Assembly (NCBI GenBank): GCA_003045865.1
Contig: PZPB01000007.1
Span: forward strand, 1-64,000
Source of the DNA: Bacteroidota bacterium
GTDB lineage: Bacteria; Bacteroidota; Bacteroidia; Flavobacteriales; Schleiferiaceae
DNA: 64,000 nucleotides
Direction of reading: 5' to 3'
The translations under genes were made by a program, and so were the position numbers. Of this stretch, positions 34,453-43,141 are shown in pieces (within the stretch, counting starts at the first letter, position 1; each line of letters begins with the position of its first letter). The notes under the pieces are model-generated. The model made no database searches, was not told the DNA's origin, and worked only from the letters and a program-made list of their open reading frames with translations.

Positions 34453-34651
34453 ATCTTATTTAGACCAATTAAAAATAGAAGGCAAAAATACTAAGGAGAA
34501 ATCTTTTAAAAGAAGATATTTATCAGTTTTTCCAAAACTTTGAAAGAGTCTGTCTATACAATGTGGCTAAGAGTTACGCGAGATGCATTTTCTTTAGTGC
34601 AGACGCAGTATAAATGGGGCTTTCGAAGAATGGAAATAGTAATTACTGAAG

Positions 34652-34684
34652 CAAAAAAAAGCAGCACTATTTAATAGTACTGCT
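34652..34684 (-). terminator. Rho-independent terminator after tRNA-Cys
   Basis: On the minus strand a 10-bp stem AGCAGTACTA/TAGTGCTGCT (one G-U pair, 5-base loop) is followed by a run of eight T residues. It starts 5 bases after the 3' end of the tRNA. Confidence 0.85.
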
Positions 34685-34689
34685 TTTAG

Positions 34690-34760
34690 AGGTTCCGAGC
34701 GGATTCGAACCGCTGTAGACGGTTTTGCAGACCGCTGCCTAGCCACTCGGCCACGGAACC
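34690..34760 (-). tRNA. tRNA-Cys (GCA)
   Basis: The minus strand folds as a 71-nt cloverleaf. It has an acceptor stem GGTTCCG/CGGAACC, a D arm GCCGAGTGGCTAGGC, an anticodon loop CTGCAAA with anticodon GCA, and a T arm GCGG-TTCGAAT-CCGC. The discriminator base is U, as expected for cysteine tRNAs. The 3' CCA is not encoded. Confidence 0.96.
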
Positions 34761-34773
34761 ATTAATTGGGCTG

Positions 34774-34781
34774 CGAAGATA
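34774..34781 (-). promoter_or_regulatory. Candidate -7 box for tRNA-Cys
   Basis: TATCTTCG on the minus strand differs at one position from TAnnTTTG and lies 13 bases before the tRNA. This suggests the tRNA can be transcribed apart from gltX-folB. Confidence 0.35.
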
Positions 34782-34794
34782 AAAAATCTAATCG

Positions 34795-35160
34795 CTATTT
34801 GTTCTTCCTTTTGCGCTTTAATTCAATACTCACCTTTTTTACGTCTCCATTAATCGGTGGATTGAGCTTGGACAGTTTAATTTTCAGTTTTTTAACCTTC
34901 GGCATTTCTTCAAAAATACTGTCGCTAATGCGTTTGGCAACCGTTTCAATAAGCTTAGCTCGGTTAGAAACGTGCTCTTGTACGATGCGATTTATGCTTA
35001 CATAATCCATGGTATCATGTAGGTTATCACTTTCGTAAGATGCGCGAACATCACCCCATACATATACAGCAACTTCGTATTCGGTGCCAATTTTTCCTTC
35101 TTCATCTAGGCATCCATGATAGCCGTAAAGCCGGATGCCCTCAACCGCAATTTTGTCCAT
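34795..35160 (-). CDS. folB: Dihydroneopterin aldolase
   Basis: A 121-residue enzyme of the folate pathway that converts dihydroneopterin to hydroxymethyl-dihydropterin. The N-terminal VEGIRLYGYHGCLDEE and the C-terminal LKIKLSKLNPPI (catalytic Lys) are family hallmarks. The frame extends upstream inside gltX, but ATG 35160 is chosen because family homology begins there. Its A is shared with the gltX stop (TAATG), a sign of translational coupling. Confidence 0.92.
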   Translation of the reverse strand: MDKIAVEGIRLYGYHGCLDEEGKIGTEYEVAVYVWGDVRASYESDNLHDTMDYVSINRIVQEHVSNRAKLIETVAKRISDSIFEEMPKVKKLKIKLSKLNPPINGDVKKVSIELKRKRKNK

Positions 35161-36698
35161 TAGGCAGGAAGTTTTTCTAAGGCAGCGTCTATTCGGGCTA
35201 GACTTTCTTCTTTCCCCAAAATGGCGCAAATTTCAAACATAGAAGGTCCCATCCCTGCACCAGTAACCGCTAAACGAAAAGCGGGTCCGACCTTACCAAA
35301 ACCTAGTTCTTTCGATTCTAGATAGGATTTAAAAGCTGTTTCTACCTTGTCAATGCCGAATTCGGTTAAAGAAGCAAAGATTTCTCTAAGATCTACCAGG
35401 TAGCTGCGGCTCTCAGTGTTCCATTTTTTGCTTAAAGTCTTTTCATCATAGTGCGTAGGGGCATAAAAGAATAAAGCGCTTTCGGCCCATAAGTCTTTTA
35501 AGAAATACGCGCGGTCTTTTAATAGAACAGCAATGGCGGTAGCCTTAGTAAGATCGATGGTAATATTATTTTCACTGGCTTGCGCTTGTAGGCTGGCTCC
35601 TAAAGTAGCGTCATCGAGCATGCGTAGATATTGTTGATTAAACCATTTGGTTTTATCATGGTCATAGCGAGCGCCTGCTTTATTTACTTTTTCTAGTGAG
35701 AAGGCTTCGGCTAATTCGTCCAGGCTAAAAATCTCTTGCTCTGTTCCGGGGTTCCATCCTAAAAAGGCCAACATATTTACAAAAGCCTCGGGGAAATATC
35801 CTTTCTCTCGGTAGCCGCTAAAAATGTCACCGTTTTCTTCATTGTGCCATTCTAATGGAAATACTGGAAATCCTAAGCGATCGCCATCACGTTTACTTAA
35901 TTTACCATTGCCATCCGGCTTTAATAAAAGCGGTAAGTGAGCGAATTTAGGCATGGTATCTTCCCAACCTAAGTAACGATAAAGTAAAAGATGTAAGGGG
36001 GCGGAAGGCAACCATTCTTCACCGCGAATTACATGGGTGATTTTCATAAGATGGTCATCCACAATATTAGCCATGTGATAAGTAGGCATACCGTCTGATT
36101 TGAAGAGAACTTTGTCGTCCATATTATTGGTATTAACCTTTACCCAGCCTCTAACAATATCTTCAAATTTAACTTCTTCATTACGAGGTAGTTTAATACG
36201 AACCACATAAGGTTCGCCAGCCGCGAGTAGTTTTTCAACCTCTTCTCCCGAAAGGGTGAGCGAGTTACGCATGCTGTTACGCGTTACGTAATTGTATTGC
36301 CAGTTAGGAGAACCAGCTTGTTTAGCCAATTCACGCACGGCTTCAAGTTGTTCGCTTGTATCAAAAGCATAGTAGGCATGACCGCTGGCAAGTAATTGCT
36401 CGACGTACTTTTTATAAAGGCCGCTTTCTTTGCGTTCCGACTGGCGGTAGGGGCCGCAGTCGCCACCAATGCCTTGACCCTCATCGGGAAGAATGCCACA
36501 CCATTTTAAAGAATCTATAATGTATTTTTCAGCACCGGGAACAAAGCGTGTTTGATCGGTGTCTTCCACACGGAGAATAAATTCACCCTTGTGTTTTTTA
36601 GCAAATAAATAGTTGTATAATGCCGTTCTTACACCACCCATATGAAGGGGTCCTGTTGGACTTGGGGCGAAGCGAACACGTACTGTATTTGATTCCAT
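35160..36698 (-). CDS. gltX: Glutamate--tRNA ligase
   Basis: A class I aminoacyl-tRNA synthetase of 512 residues. The HIGH-type signature is in APSPTGPLHMGG near residue 9 and the KMSKS-type signature in KLSKRDG near residue 250. ATG 36698 is preferred over an upstream in-frame TTG at 36722, because the protein then starts MESNTVRVRFAPSPTG as in relatives. The TTG also overlaps a promoter-like TACCTTTG. It is coupled to folB and followed by tRNA-Cys on the same strand. Confidence 0.95.
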   Translation of the reverse strand: MESNTVRVRFAPSPTGPLHMGGVRTALYNYLFAKKHKGEFILRVEDTDQTRFVPGAEKYIIDSLKWCGILPDEGQGIGGDCGPYRQSERKESGLYKKYVEQLLASGHAYYAFDTSEQLEAVRELAKQAGSPNWQYNYVTRNSMRNSLTLSGEEVEKLLAAGEPYVVRIKLPRNEEVKFEDIVRGWVKVNTNNMDDKVLFKSDGMPTYHMANIVDDHLMKITHVIRGEEWLPSAPLHLLLYRYLGWEDTMPKFAHLPLLLKPDGNGKLSKRDGDRLGFPVFPLEWHNEENGDIFSGYREKGYFPEAFVNMLAFLGWNPGTEQEIFSLDELAEAFSLEKVNKAGARYDHDKTKWFNQQYLRMLDDATLGASLQAQASENNITIDLTKATAIAVLLKDRAYFLKDLWAESALFFYAPTHYDEKTLSKKWNTESRSYLVDLREIFASLTEFGIDKVETAFKSYLESKELGFGKVGPAFRLAVTGAGMGPSMFEICAILGKEESLARIDAALEKLPA

Positions 36699-36719
36699 AA
36701 AAGCTCTTTTAAAAGGCGG

Positions 36720-36727
36720 CAAAGGTA
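36720..36727 (-). promoter_or_regulatory. Candidate -7 box for gltX
   Basis: The sequence is TACCTTTG on the minus strand, 22 bases from the gltX ATG and back to back with the plus-strand copy at 36746. No clear -33 TTG is present. Confidence 0.5.
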
Positions 36728-36745
36728 ATTATATAAAAGGCTTAT

Positions 36746-36753
36746 TACCTTTG
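36746..36753 (+). promoter_or_regulatory. Candidate -7 box for the DUF4175-ybeY-mnmG operon
   Basis: The sequence is TACCTTTG, a full match to TAnnTTTG, 19 bases before the ATG at 36773. It is a mirror image of the gltX box across an 18-base AT-rich spacer. Confidence 0.5.
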
Positions 36754-36772
36754 AATTTATGCTTAATGATAT

Positions 36773-39700
36773 ATGAAAAATTTTGAAGGCCTAAAACAGA
36801 ATCTAGAATCCTATCTACGGAAGTGGTACTTGCTGCGTATGCTAAGAGGTTTAGCCTTATTCTTAGGCTTTTTCTTTTGCTACTTTCTTCTGGTTACATT
36901 CACAGAGTATTTTTTTTATCTTACTGAGGGACAGCGGAAAACAATTTTTTTCACGGGGGTCCTTTTGGTGATAATAGGTTCTTCATATTATTTTATTTAT
37001 CCGCTTTTGCAGATTCTTAAACTGGCAAGGCGATCGACCTATAGTGAAGTTGCAGGGATGATTGGGCAGAAGATTAGTGGAGTGGATGATAAGATTCTCA
37101 ATACCCTACAGTTGGGAGAAAACCTTGGTGATAAGCAAAGTGATTTAATTAAAGCTGCAATTGAGCAGAAGTCTGAGGAATTGAGTTTTTATAATTTTAG
37201 AGAGACGCTTTCTTGGAAAAGTTTGTCTCGTGTGGCTGTGTTTCTTAGCCTGCCACTTTCGCTCATTGTTATTCTTGCCTTAAGTACTCAAGGTAGATTG
37301 GTTCTGGGAAGTAGTGAGCGATTATTACGATATAATGTTGACTTTACCCCTCCAGCACCCTTCCAATTTGTTCCGGAGAAGAATGAGTATTGGGTAGAAT
37401 ATGGAGAAGACTTGGATTTACGTGTCGACATTTCGGGACCAAAACAACCGTCTGAGTTAAGAGCTTTTTTGAACGATAGTGAATATCGACTTGGAAAAAT
37501 GGATGACACTTGGCAGTTAACGCTTGAGAATGTTACTGAGGATTATAACTTGCAGTATGAGGCAATGGGCTATCGGAGTAGAACTATTAGTATTAGGACT
37601 TATAAAAGTCCGCGCATCGGTCTCTTGGAACTCACTGTTACTCCACCCTCTTACACGGGTTTGCAGGAAAAGATTTTGCCTTACAGCCAAAATATTAAGG
37701 CTTTGCGAGGCTCTAATATTAGCCTGCGGTTTCAATTGGAAAATACAGACAATGCGGTTTTCCTTAGTGAGGGGGATAGCATAAGTATAGAGGAAAGTAG
37801 CCTGACCTTTAAGCTAGACAAAAGCTTGCTTTATAGCATTTCATTGGAGAATGGCTTCAATAAAGCCTTGTTCTTCGTTAACTCAAAACTAGAAGCGATT
37901 CCTGATAAGGCCCCTGAGATTCATGCTGTTTATCGTTTTACGGACCTTGATTCAAATAGAGTTGCGGTAACAATTAGGGCTAAGGACGATTTTGGTTTGT
38001 CGAACTTACGAAGGGTTGAAAAATTAGGGGAAGAGGAAACAGAATTTAGTATAGAAGCGAATGATCTTGGTTTTTATGAAGAGATCATAAGCTTGGATGA
38101 GTTTGAGGGTGGTAAGAGTTTCTCAATGTATTATCGGATATCGGATAATAATACAATGTATGGTCCATCATGGGCTCGTTCTGAAAGCTTTAGTCTAAAA
38201 CTTTTGACTAGTCAGGAGAAGAAAGCTAAACAGGCAAAAAGTGAGGCTTCTATGATGGAGTCTTTCGAAGAACTTAAGAAAAGCAGGGAGGAATTAAACC
38301 AGAGTTTGAAGGATTTAGAGATGAAAAAGTCTAACAAGCAAGACTGGCGTGAAGAAGAAAAGTTAAAGGATTTGCTAAAGGAATTAGAAGCTAAGCAAAA
38401 GGAGAGTAAAGAGAAGCGCAAGGATTTGGAGAAGTTAGTGGAAAAGGACTTGGCTAAAAAGGAGGAATTAAAGGAGCAGTTGAAGATTTTAAGTGAGACT
38501 GAAAGAAAAATAGAAGAGTTACGGAAGGAGATAGAATCGCTATTATCGAAGAATGAGAAGGAGGAATTGCAGCAAAAGTTAAAGGAACTACAGCAGGAAA
38601 ATAAGGAACAGCTCCGCAGGGAACAGCGCTTAGAAGATTTGCTTAAGGACCTCTTGTTTCAAAGGGATATATTAAGGACAATTGAGGATTATAAGGAGCT
38701 ATCAGAAGAGCTTAAAAATGACAATCCAAAAAGTGACAAAGACATAGAAGATTATAAAGAAAAGGCTGCGGCTTTGGAGGAGAAGCTAAAAGGGCATACC
38801 GAAGATTCGAAAGAATTAGCGGATTTAGTGGAAAGCGAAGAGTTTAAAAAGGAAAGTGAAGAGATAAAGAATAATTTGGATGATGCAGCTAATTCTGAGG
38901 ATAAGAAGGACGCGAGCAAGTCGAAGGAGAGTAAGGACAAGGCTGGGGATAATGCTTCGGAAATGAGTGAATCTTTATCGGCTATGATGGATGGTATGCA
39001 GGCAAAAGCTTTAACAATGAATATGCAAGCTTTGCGCAGGATATTAGAGAATTTAGAGCGCTTTAGTCAGGATGTGGAAGCGTATAAAGAGGGTGTTTCT
39101 TCTTTAGAAAAGAACGATCCAGCTTTTCGCTCTTTGTTGAAGAAAGGAAGTGTTTTGGCATCCAATAGTAAGGTGATAAATGATAGCCTCGTTGCTTTAA
39201 GCGAAAAGGCTCCGGAAATTAAGGATAAGGTTTTTAAACACCTCAATGAAATGCAGTATCAACTTGGTTCGGCGCAGGGGCATTTGCAGGAGGTAGAGTT
39301 AATGAAATCATCCAGTGCCGGTCAGTTTAGTATGATGGCAGCAAATGATCTGGCCTTACTCTTAGATGATGCCATGCAGAACATGATGTCTATGATGGCC
39401 AGTAAGAAGAAGGGTGAGCAAAACTGCGAAAAACCAGGCGGTGGTAAACCCAAACCAGGTAGCATGAGTGAGAAGCTTGGCAAGATGGGCAAGATGATAG
39501 AGAAGTTGGAAAAAGGCTCCCAGCCGGGTTCTAAAGGTGAAGGCCCAGCCGGGAAAAGCATTGGTCAGGTATTAAGTGAACAAGAGTCTTTAAGGGAGGC
39601 TCTGCAGGAAATGGATAAAGAGGGAGGAAAGGAAAACGGCAATGGCAAACCCTTGGATCAGGAACTGGATGAGATGGAGGATCTACTTTTAGAAAAGAAC

Positions 39701-39928
39701 CTCTCGGAATATCTAGAACGCTTTAAGAGAGTTGAAACTCGTTTATTAGAAAGTGAAAAGGCGAACATGGAGCGTAAGCAAAAGGAAGAGCGGATGAGTA
39801 AATCGGCGGATGAATTGGGAATGCGAGATGTGGAGAAGGATGATTTAACTGACAAGAAAAATATTCAACAAAAGGACATTTTACGATTAAGCCCACTTTT
39901 AATTAATCCCTTTTATCAGGATCGGTGA
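36773..39928 (+). CDS. DUF4175-family membrane protein with long coiled coil
   Basis: A 1051-residue protein. Two membrane spans lie near residues 21-75 and a third near 145-165, followed by an extracytoplasmic beta-rich region containing LLELTVTPPSYTG. A highly charged coiled coil of roughly residues 475-710, rich in Lys and Glu, comes next. The tail has a Gly/Pro/Lys-rich segment near 880-930 and a final charged helical stretch. It matches the large DUF4175-type proteins that precede ybeY and mnmG in Bacteroidota. Its role is unknown; the architecture suggests an envelope-spanning or scaffold protein. Its stop overlaps the ybeY GTG start (GTGA). Confidence 0.8.
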   Translation: MKNFEGLKQNLESYLRKWYLLRMLRGLALFLGFFFCYFLLVTFTEYFFYLTEGQRKTIFFTGVLLVIIGSSYYFIYPLLQILKLARRSTYSEVAGMIGQKISGVDDKILNTLQLGENLGDKQSDLIKAAIEQKSEELSFYNFRETLSWKSLSRVAVFLSLPLSLIVILALSTQGRLVLGSSERLLRYNVDFTPPAPFQFVPEKNEYWVEYGEDLDLRVDISGPKQPSELRAFLNDSEYRLGKMDDTWQLTLENVTEDYNLQYEAMGYRSRTISIRTYKSPRIGLLELTVTPPSYTGLQEKILPYSQNIKALRGSNISLRFQLENTDNAVFLSEGDSISIEESSLTFKLDKSLLYSISLENGFNKALFFVNSKLEAIPDKAPEIHAVYRFTDLDSNRVAVTIRAKDDFGLSNLRRVEKLGEEETEFSIEANDLGFYEEIISLDEFEGGKSFSMYYRISDNNTMYGPSWARSESFSLKLLTSQEKKAKQAKSEASMMESFEELKKSREELNQSLKDLEMKKSNKQDWREEEKLKDLLKELEAKQKESKEKRKDLEKLVEKDLAKKEELKEQLKILSETERKIEELRKEIESLLSKNEKEELQQKLKELQQENKEQLRREQRLEDLLKDLLFQRDILRTIEDYKELSEELKNDNPKSDKDIEDYKEKAAALEEKLKGHTEDSKELADLVESEEFKKESEEIKNNLDDAANSEDKKDASKSKESKDKAGDNASEMSESLSAMMDGMQAKALTMNMQALRRILENLERFSQDVEAYKEGVSSLEKNDPAFRSLLKKGSVLASNSKVINDSLVALSEKAPEIKDKVFKHLNEMQYQLGSAQGHLQEVELMKSSSAGQFSMMAANDLALLLDDAMQNMMSMMASKKKGEQNCEKPGGGKPKPGSMSEKLGKMGKMIEKLEKGSQPGSKGEGPAGKSIGQVLSEQESLREALQEMDKEGGKENGNGKPLDQELDEMEDLLLEKNLSEYLERFKRVETRLLESEKANMERKQKEERMSKSADELGMRDVEKDDLTDKKNIQQKDILRLSPLLINPFYQDR

Positions 39929-40365
39929 GAACAAGTATTCAATTTTTAGGGGAGCAACCTTCGGAAGTACAAAATTTTCAGGAAGAGCTTAAAAAATGGC
40001 TAATTTCGATCGCTTCTGAGCGAGGATTTCAAATTCGTCGACTCGTTTACCATTTCTTAAACAATGAGGCCAGTAGGAGGCTTAATTTTGATTTTTTATC
40101 TCACGATTACCCCACAGACATCATTACAATGGATCATACCCACGAGAGAGGACTAGAAGTGGAGTTGTTTTTAGGTCATCAGATAATCGCTGAAAATGCA
40201 AAGTCTTTTTCAGTTGCTTTCGCGGATGAATTGGATCGAGTAATGGTGCATGGCCTTTTGCATTGTATTGGCTTTGATGATAAGACAGAAACAGAATTTG
40301 ATAGGATGAAAGCGGAGGAGAATATTTGTTTAATTTCGCGGCCCAAATCTTTGTTAGAAAGGTAA
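39925..40365 (+). CDS. ybeY: YbeY endoribonuclease (rRNA maturation)
   Basis: A 146-residue metal-dependent RNase involved in 16S rRNA 3'-end maturation and ribosome quality control. The metal-binding motif is HGLLHCIGFDD near residue 111: the first two histidines are kept, but the third position is Asp instead of His, the form usual in Bacteroidota as I recall it. The start is GTG at 39925, overlapping the previous stop by 4 bases, so translation is coupled. Confidence 0.92.
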   Translation: MRTSIQFLGEQPSEVQNFQEELKKWLISIASERGFQIRRLVYHFLNNEASRRLNFDFLSHDYPTDIITMDHTHERGLEVELFLGHQIIAENAKSFSVAFADELDRVMVHGLLHCIGFDDKTETEFDRMKAEENICLISRPKSLLER

Positions 40366-40377
40366 TTAGCATTTAAG

Positions 40378-42246
40378 ATGGATAAGAATTACGAAGTTAT
40401 TGTAGTAGGTGGTGGTCACGCTGGCGCAGAAGCAGCGGCAGCAGCGTCAAAGATGGGTGCTAAAACACTATTAGTGACAATGAACTTGCAGACTATAGGA
40501 CAAATGTCCTGTAATCCTGCAATGGGTGGAATAGCTAAAGGCCAAATAGTTAGGGAGATAGACGCCTTAGGAGGCTTAAGTGGTATTATAACGGATAAGA
40601 CGGCGATACAGTTTAGAATGCTTAATCGCAGCAAAGGACCAGCAATGTGGTCGCCAAGAGTTCAAAGTGATCGTTGGCGTTTTGCAGAAGAATGGCGTTT
40701 GGCTTTGGAATCGATTCCTACCTTAGACTTCTTTCAGGATATGGTTGTGGACCTTATTTCTGAAGGTAGCGAGATTAAGGGTGTGGTTACGGGCATAGGA
40801 ACACGATTTTATGCTCCAAAGGTTATTTTAACCAATGGAACTTTTCTGAACGGATTAATTCACATCGGGGAAAAACAGTTTGGTGGTGGACGGGCTGGCG
40901 AACGAGCATCAGTAGGCTTAACAAAAGTACTAGAGGGCTTTGGTTTCGAAGCAGGCAGAATGAAGACAGGAACTCCACCGCGTGTAGACGGCCGCAGCTT
41001 GGATTATACCAAAATGGAGGAGCAAAAGGGGGATGAGCAGCCGGAGAAGTTTAGCTTTAGCAGTGAAACAAAAGCTTTGGTTAAGCAACGTAGTTGTTTT
41101 ATAACCTATACCAGTCCAGAAGTGCACGAGGCGCTCAAGGAGGGTTTTGATCGTAGCCCGATGTTTAATGGCGCCATAGAAAGTAAGGGACCCCGATATT
41201 GTCCAAGCATAGAGGATAAGATAAATCGCTTTGCGGATAAGGATAGGCACCAGATTTTTGTAGAACCGGAAGGTTGGAATACGGTTGAGGTATATGTAAA
41301 TGGCTTTAGTACATCCTTACCAGAAGATGTGCAAGAAAAGGCATTGCGAAAGATAGCAGGTTTTGAAAAAGCAAAAATATTCCGGCCTGGATACGCAATC
41401 GAGTATGATTTCTTTCAGCCTACTCAATTAAAGAAGACTCTCGAAACTAGATTAATGAATGGCTTGTATTTCGCTGGTCAGATTAATGGAACTACGGGTT
41501 ATGAGGAAGCTGCGTGCCAGGGTTTAATGGCGGCAATTAACGCTGTTAGAAGTCTGAGGGTTGATGAAGAATTTGTGCTAGGCCGCAATGAGGCTTATAT
41601 AGGTGTTCTCATAGATGACTTGGTTAGTAAAGGCACAGAGGAGCCTTACCGTATGTTTACCAGCAGAGCGGAACACAGGATTTTGCTAAGGCAGGATAAT
41701 GCGGATAGTAGATTAAGTGAGAAGGGCTATGAGATTGGTCTTTTATCGAAAGAAAGATTAGAAGAGTTTCACGTGAAACAATCGCGTCAGAAGCTTTTGA
41801 TGAAATACATCAAAGGCCTATCGGTTAAGATGGAAGAGGTAAACCCTATATTAGAAGCAAAGGGGCTAAGCCCGATAGATCAAACGGTAAAGTTTGATAG
41901 AGTATTAAGCAGACCGCAATTGGGTTTCTCCGATTTTAGAACGCTGGACTCTTTGTCTACCATGCTTAATAATGAGGGAATACTGCAAGAAGACATTGAT
42001 TCAGTTGAGATAGCTTTAAAATACAGCGGCTATATTGATAAGGAAATCGACAACGCTAATAAGCTTGATAGATTAGAAAATTTAAAGATTCCGGCGGACT
42101 TCGATTACAGTTTATTAAAGAGTATGAGTTATGAAGCTAGGGAAAAGTTAACCAAGTTAAAACCGGTCACTATAAAGGAAGCAAAGGCGGTAAGTGGAGT
42201 TTCTCCTTCGGATATCAGTGTTTTGCTAGTTTATATGGGCCGTTAG
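40378..42246 (+). CDS. mnmG: MnmG (GidA), tRNA wobble uridine-modifying flavoprotein
   Basis: A 622-residue FAD enzyme that, with MnmE, makes the carboxymethylaminomethyl group on U34 of certain tRNAs. The dinucleotide-binding motif VVGGGHAGAEAA is at residues 9-20, and the signatures GRMKTGTPPRVDGRSLDY near residue 197 and YFAGQINGTTGYEEAACQG near 365 are intact. Length is normal. A parS site is embedded in the coding sequence at 41765-41780, encoding FHVK, and a second one overlaps its TAG stop. mnmG is a classic origin-proximal gene in many bacteria. Confidence 0.97.
   Translation: MDKNYEVIVVGGGHAGAEAAAAASKMGAKTLLVTMNLQTIGQMSCNPAMGGIAKGQIVREIDALGGLSGIITDKTAIQFRMLNRSKGPAMWSPRVQSDRWRFAEEWRLALESIPTLDFFQDMVVDLISEGSEIKGVVTGIGTRFYAPKVILTNGTFLNGLIHIGEKQFGGGRAGERASVGLTKVLEGFGFEAGRMKTGTPPRVDGRSLDYTKMEEQKGDEQPEKFSFSSETKALVKQRSCFITYTSPEVHEALKEGFDRSPMFNGAIESKGPRYCPSIEDKINRFADKDRHQIFVEPEGWNTVEVYVNGFSTSLPEDVQEKALRKIAGFEKAKIFRPGYAIEYDFFQPTQLKKTLETRLMNGLYFAGQINGTTGYEEAACQGLMAAINAVRSLRVDEEFVLGRNEAYIGVLIDDLVSKGTEEPYRMFTSRAEHRILLRQDNADSRLSEKGYEIGLLSKERLEEFHVKQSRQKLLMKYIKGLSVKMEEVNPILEAKGLSPIDQTVKFDRVLSRPQLGFSDFRTLDSLSTMLNNEGILQEDIDSVEIALKYSGYIDKEIDNANKLDRLENLKIPADFDYSLLKSMSYEAREKLTKLKPVTIKEAKAVSGVSPSDISVLLVYMGR
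41765..41780. other. parS site 1 (ParB binding), inside mnmG
   Basis: AGTTTCACGTGAAACA contains the perfect 14-bp palindrome GTTTCACGTGAAAC and matches the broadly conserved chromosomal parS consensus TGTTTCACGTGAAACA at 15 of 16 positions. ParB loads here to organise and segregate the origin region. Confidence 0.92.
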
Positions 42247-42260
42247 TTTCACGTGAAACA
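42245..42260. other. parS site 2 (ParB binding), between mnmG and the methyltransferase gene
   Basis: This is a second identical 16-mer, AGTTTCACGTGAAACA, 480 bases from the first. It begins in the mnmG stop codon and ends on the A of the next gene's ATG, so it fills the whole 13-base gap. A 14-bp palindrome found twice in 0.5 kb cannot reasonably be chance. Confidence 0.93.
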
Positions 42261-43141
42261 TGAAGAAAATAGAAGAGTGTCCGCTATGCGGAAAAAGTGA
42301 TTTTGTAAGTGTTCGTAAGGCGCCTTATTATAGAGGTAAACAAGAGATATTCAATATCGATTCGTGCACAAGTTGTGGTTTTTGGTTTACTAATCCCCAG
42401 CCAGAAGGCGCCGGTTTGGCGGCTTATTATGAAAGTGACGATTATGTAAGCCACACCGATGGTACAGGTAGTTTGCTTGATATAGTTTATAATTGGGTAA
42501 GAAATCATGCCTTAAACAAGAAGCTTTCTTTGGTTGAATCCGCAGTGAGAAATAAAAACACCTTACTTGATTATGGAGCAGGGACAGGGGCTTTCTTAGC
42601 AAGAGCGAAAGAGAAGTCTTGGAGCGTTACAGGAATCGAGCCTTCTGAAGTGGCGAGGAAAAACGCTAGTTTAAAAGGGGTAGAGCTTTTGAGCGTAGAA
42701 AATCGAGACCTGGTAAAAGATGGCTCTTGCAGTGCTATTAGTTTGTGGCATGTATTAGAACACCTGCCCGATCTAAAGGAAAGTATGCGTTATTTTAATA
42801 CTAAGCTTGAAGCGGACGGTGTTTTGTTTATTGCTGTCCCAAATCATCAATCGCATGATGCGGAGTATTATAAGGATAAATGGGCGGCTTTAGATGTGCC
42901 TTTACATTTATGGCACTTTTCTAAATCAGACATTGGTAATTTAGCTTCTGCCACAGGCTTTAGTTTGGAGAAGGTTTACAACATGCCTTTCGATAGCTAT
43001 TATGTGTCACTGTTGAGTGAAAAAATTTCCAAATCAAGTATGGGCCCACTAAAGGCAATGTATAGAGGCTTGGTTTCTAACCTAAGGGGAGGAAGCTCAA
43101 AAAACATGAGTTCTTTAATCTACCAACTTAGAAAGAACTAA
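42260..43141 (+). CDS. Class I SAM-dependent methyltransferase with zinc-ribbon head
   Basis: A 293-residue protein. The N-terminal CPLCGKSDF and CTSCGFWFTNPQP (two Cys-x2-Cys pairs) form a small zinc ribbon. The methyltransferase fold follows with the SAM-binding motif LLDYGAGTGAFL near residue 93 and the post-motif SLWHVLEHLPD near 157. This arrangement is common in methyltransferases acting on sugar or cell-surface substrates, but the target is not identifiable. It is co-directional with mnmG and separated from it only by parS. Confidence 0.85.
   Translation: MKKIEECPLCGKSDFVSVRKAPYYRGKQEIFNIDSCTSCGFWFTNPQPEGAGLAAYYESDDYVSHTDGTGSLLDIVYNWVRNHALNKKLSLVESAVRNKNTLLDYGAGTGAFLARAKEKSWSVTGIEPSEVARKNASLKGVELLSVENRDLVKDGSCSAISLWHVLEHLPDLKESMRYFNTKLEADGVLFIAVPNHQSHDAEYYKDKWAALDVPLHLWHFSKSDIGNLASATGFSLEKVYNMPFDSYYVSLLSEKISKSSMGPLKAMYRGLVSNLRGGSSKNMSSLIYQLRKN

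Noticed and set aside
37288-39855. Several minus-strand frames in the DUF4175 gene
   Set aside because: They are Ser/Phe/Leu-rich mirrors of the Lys/Glu-rich coiled coil and are not real genes.
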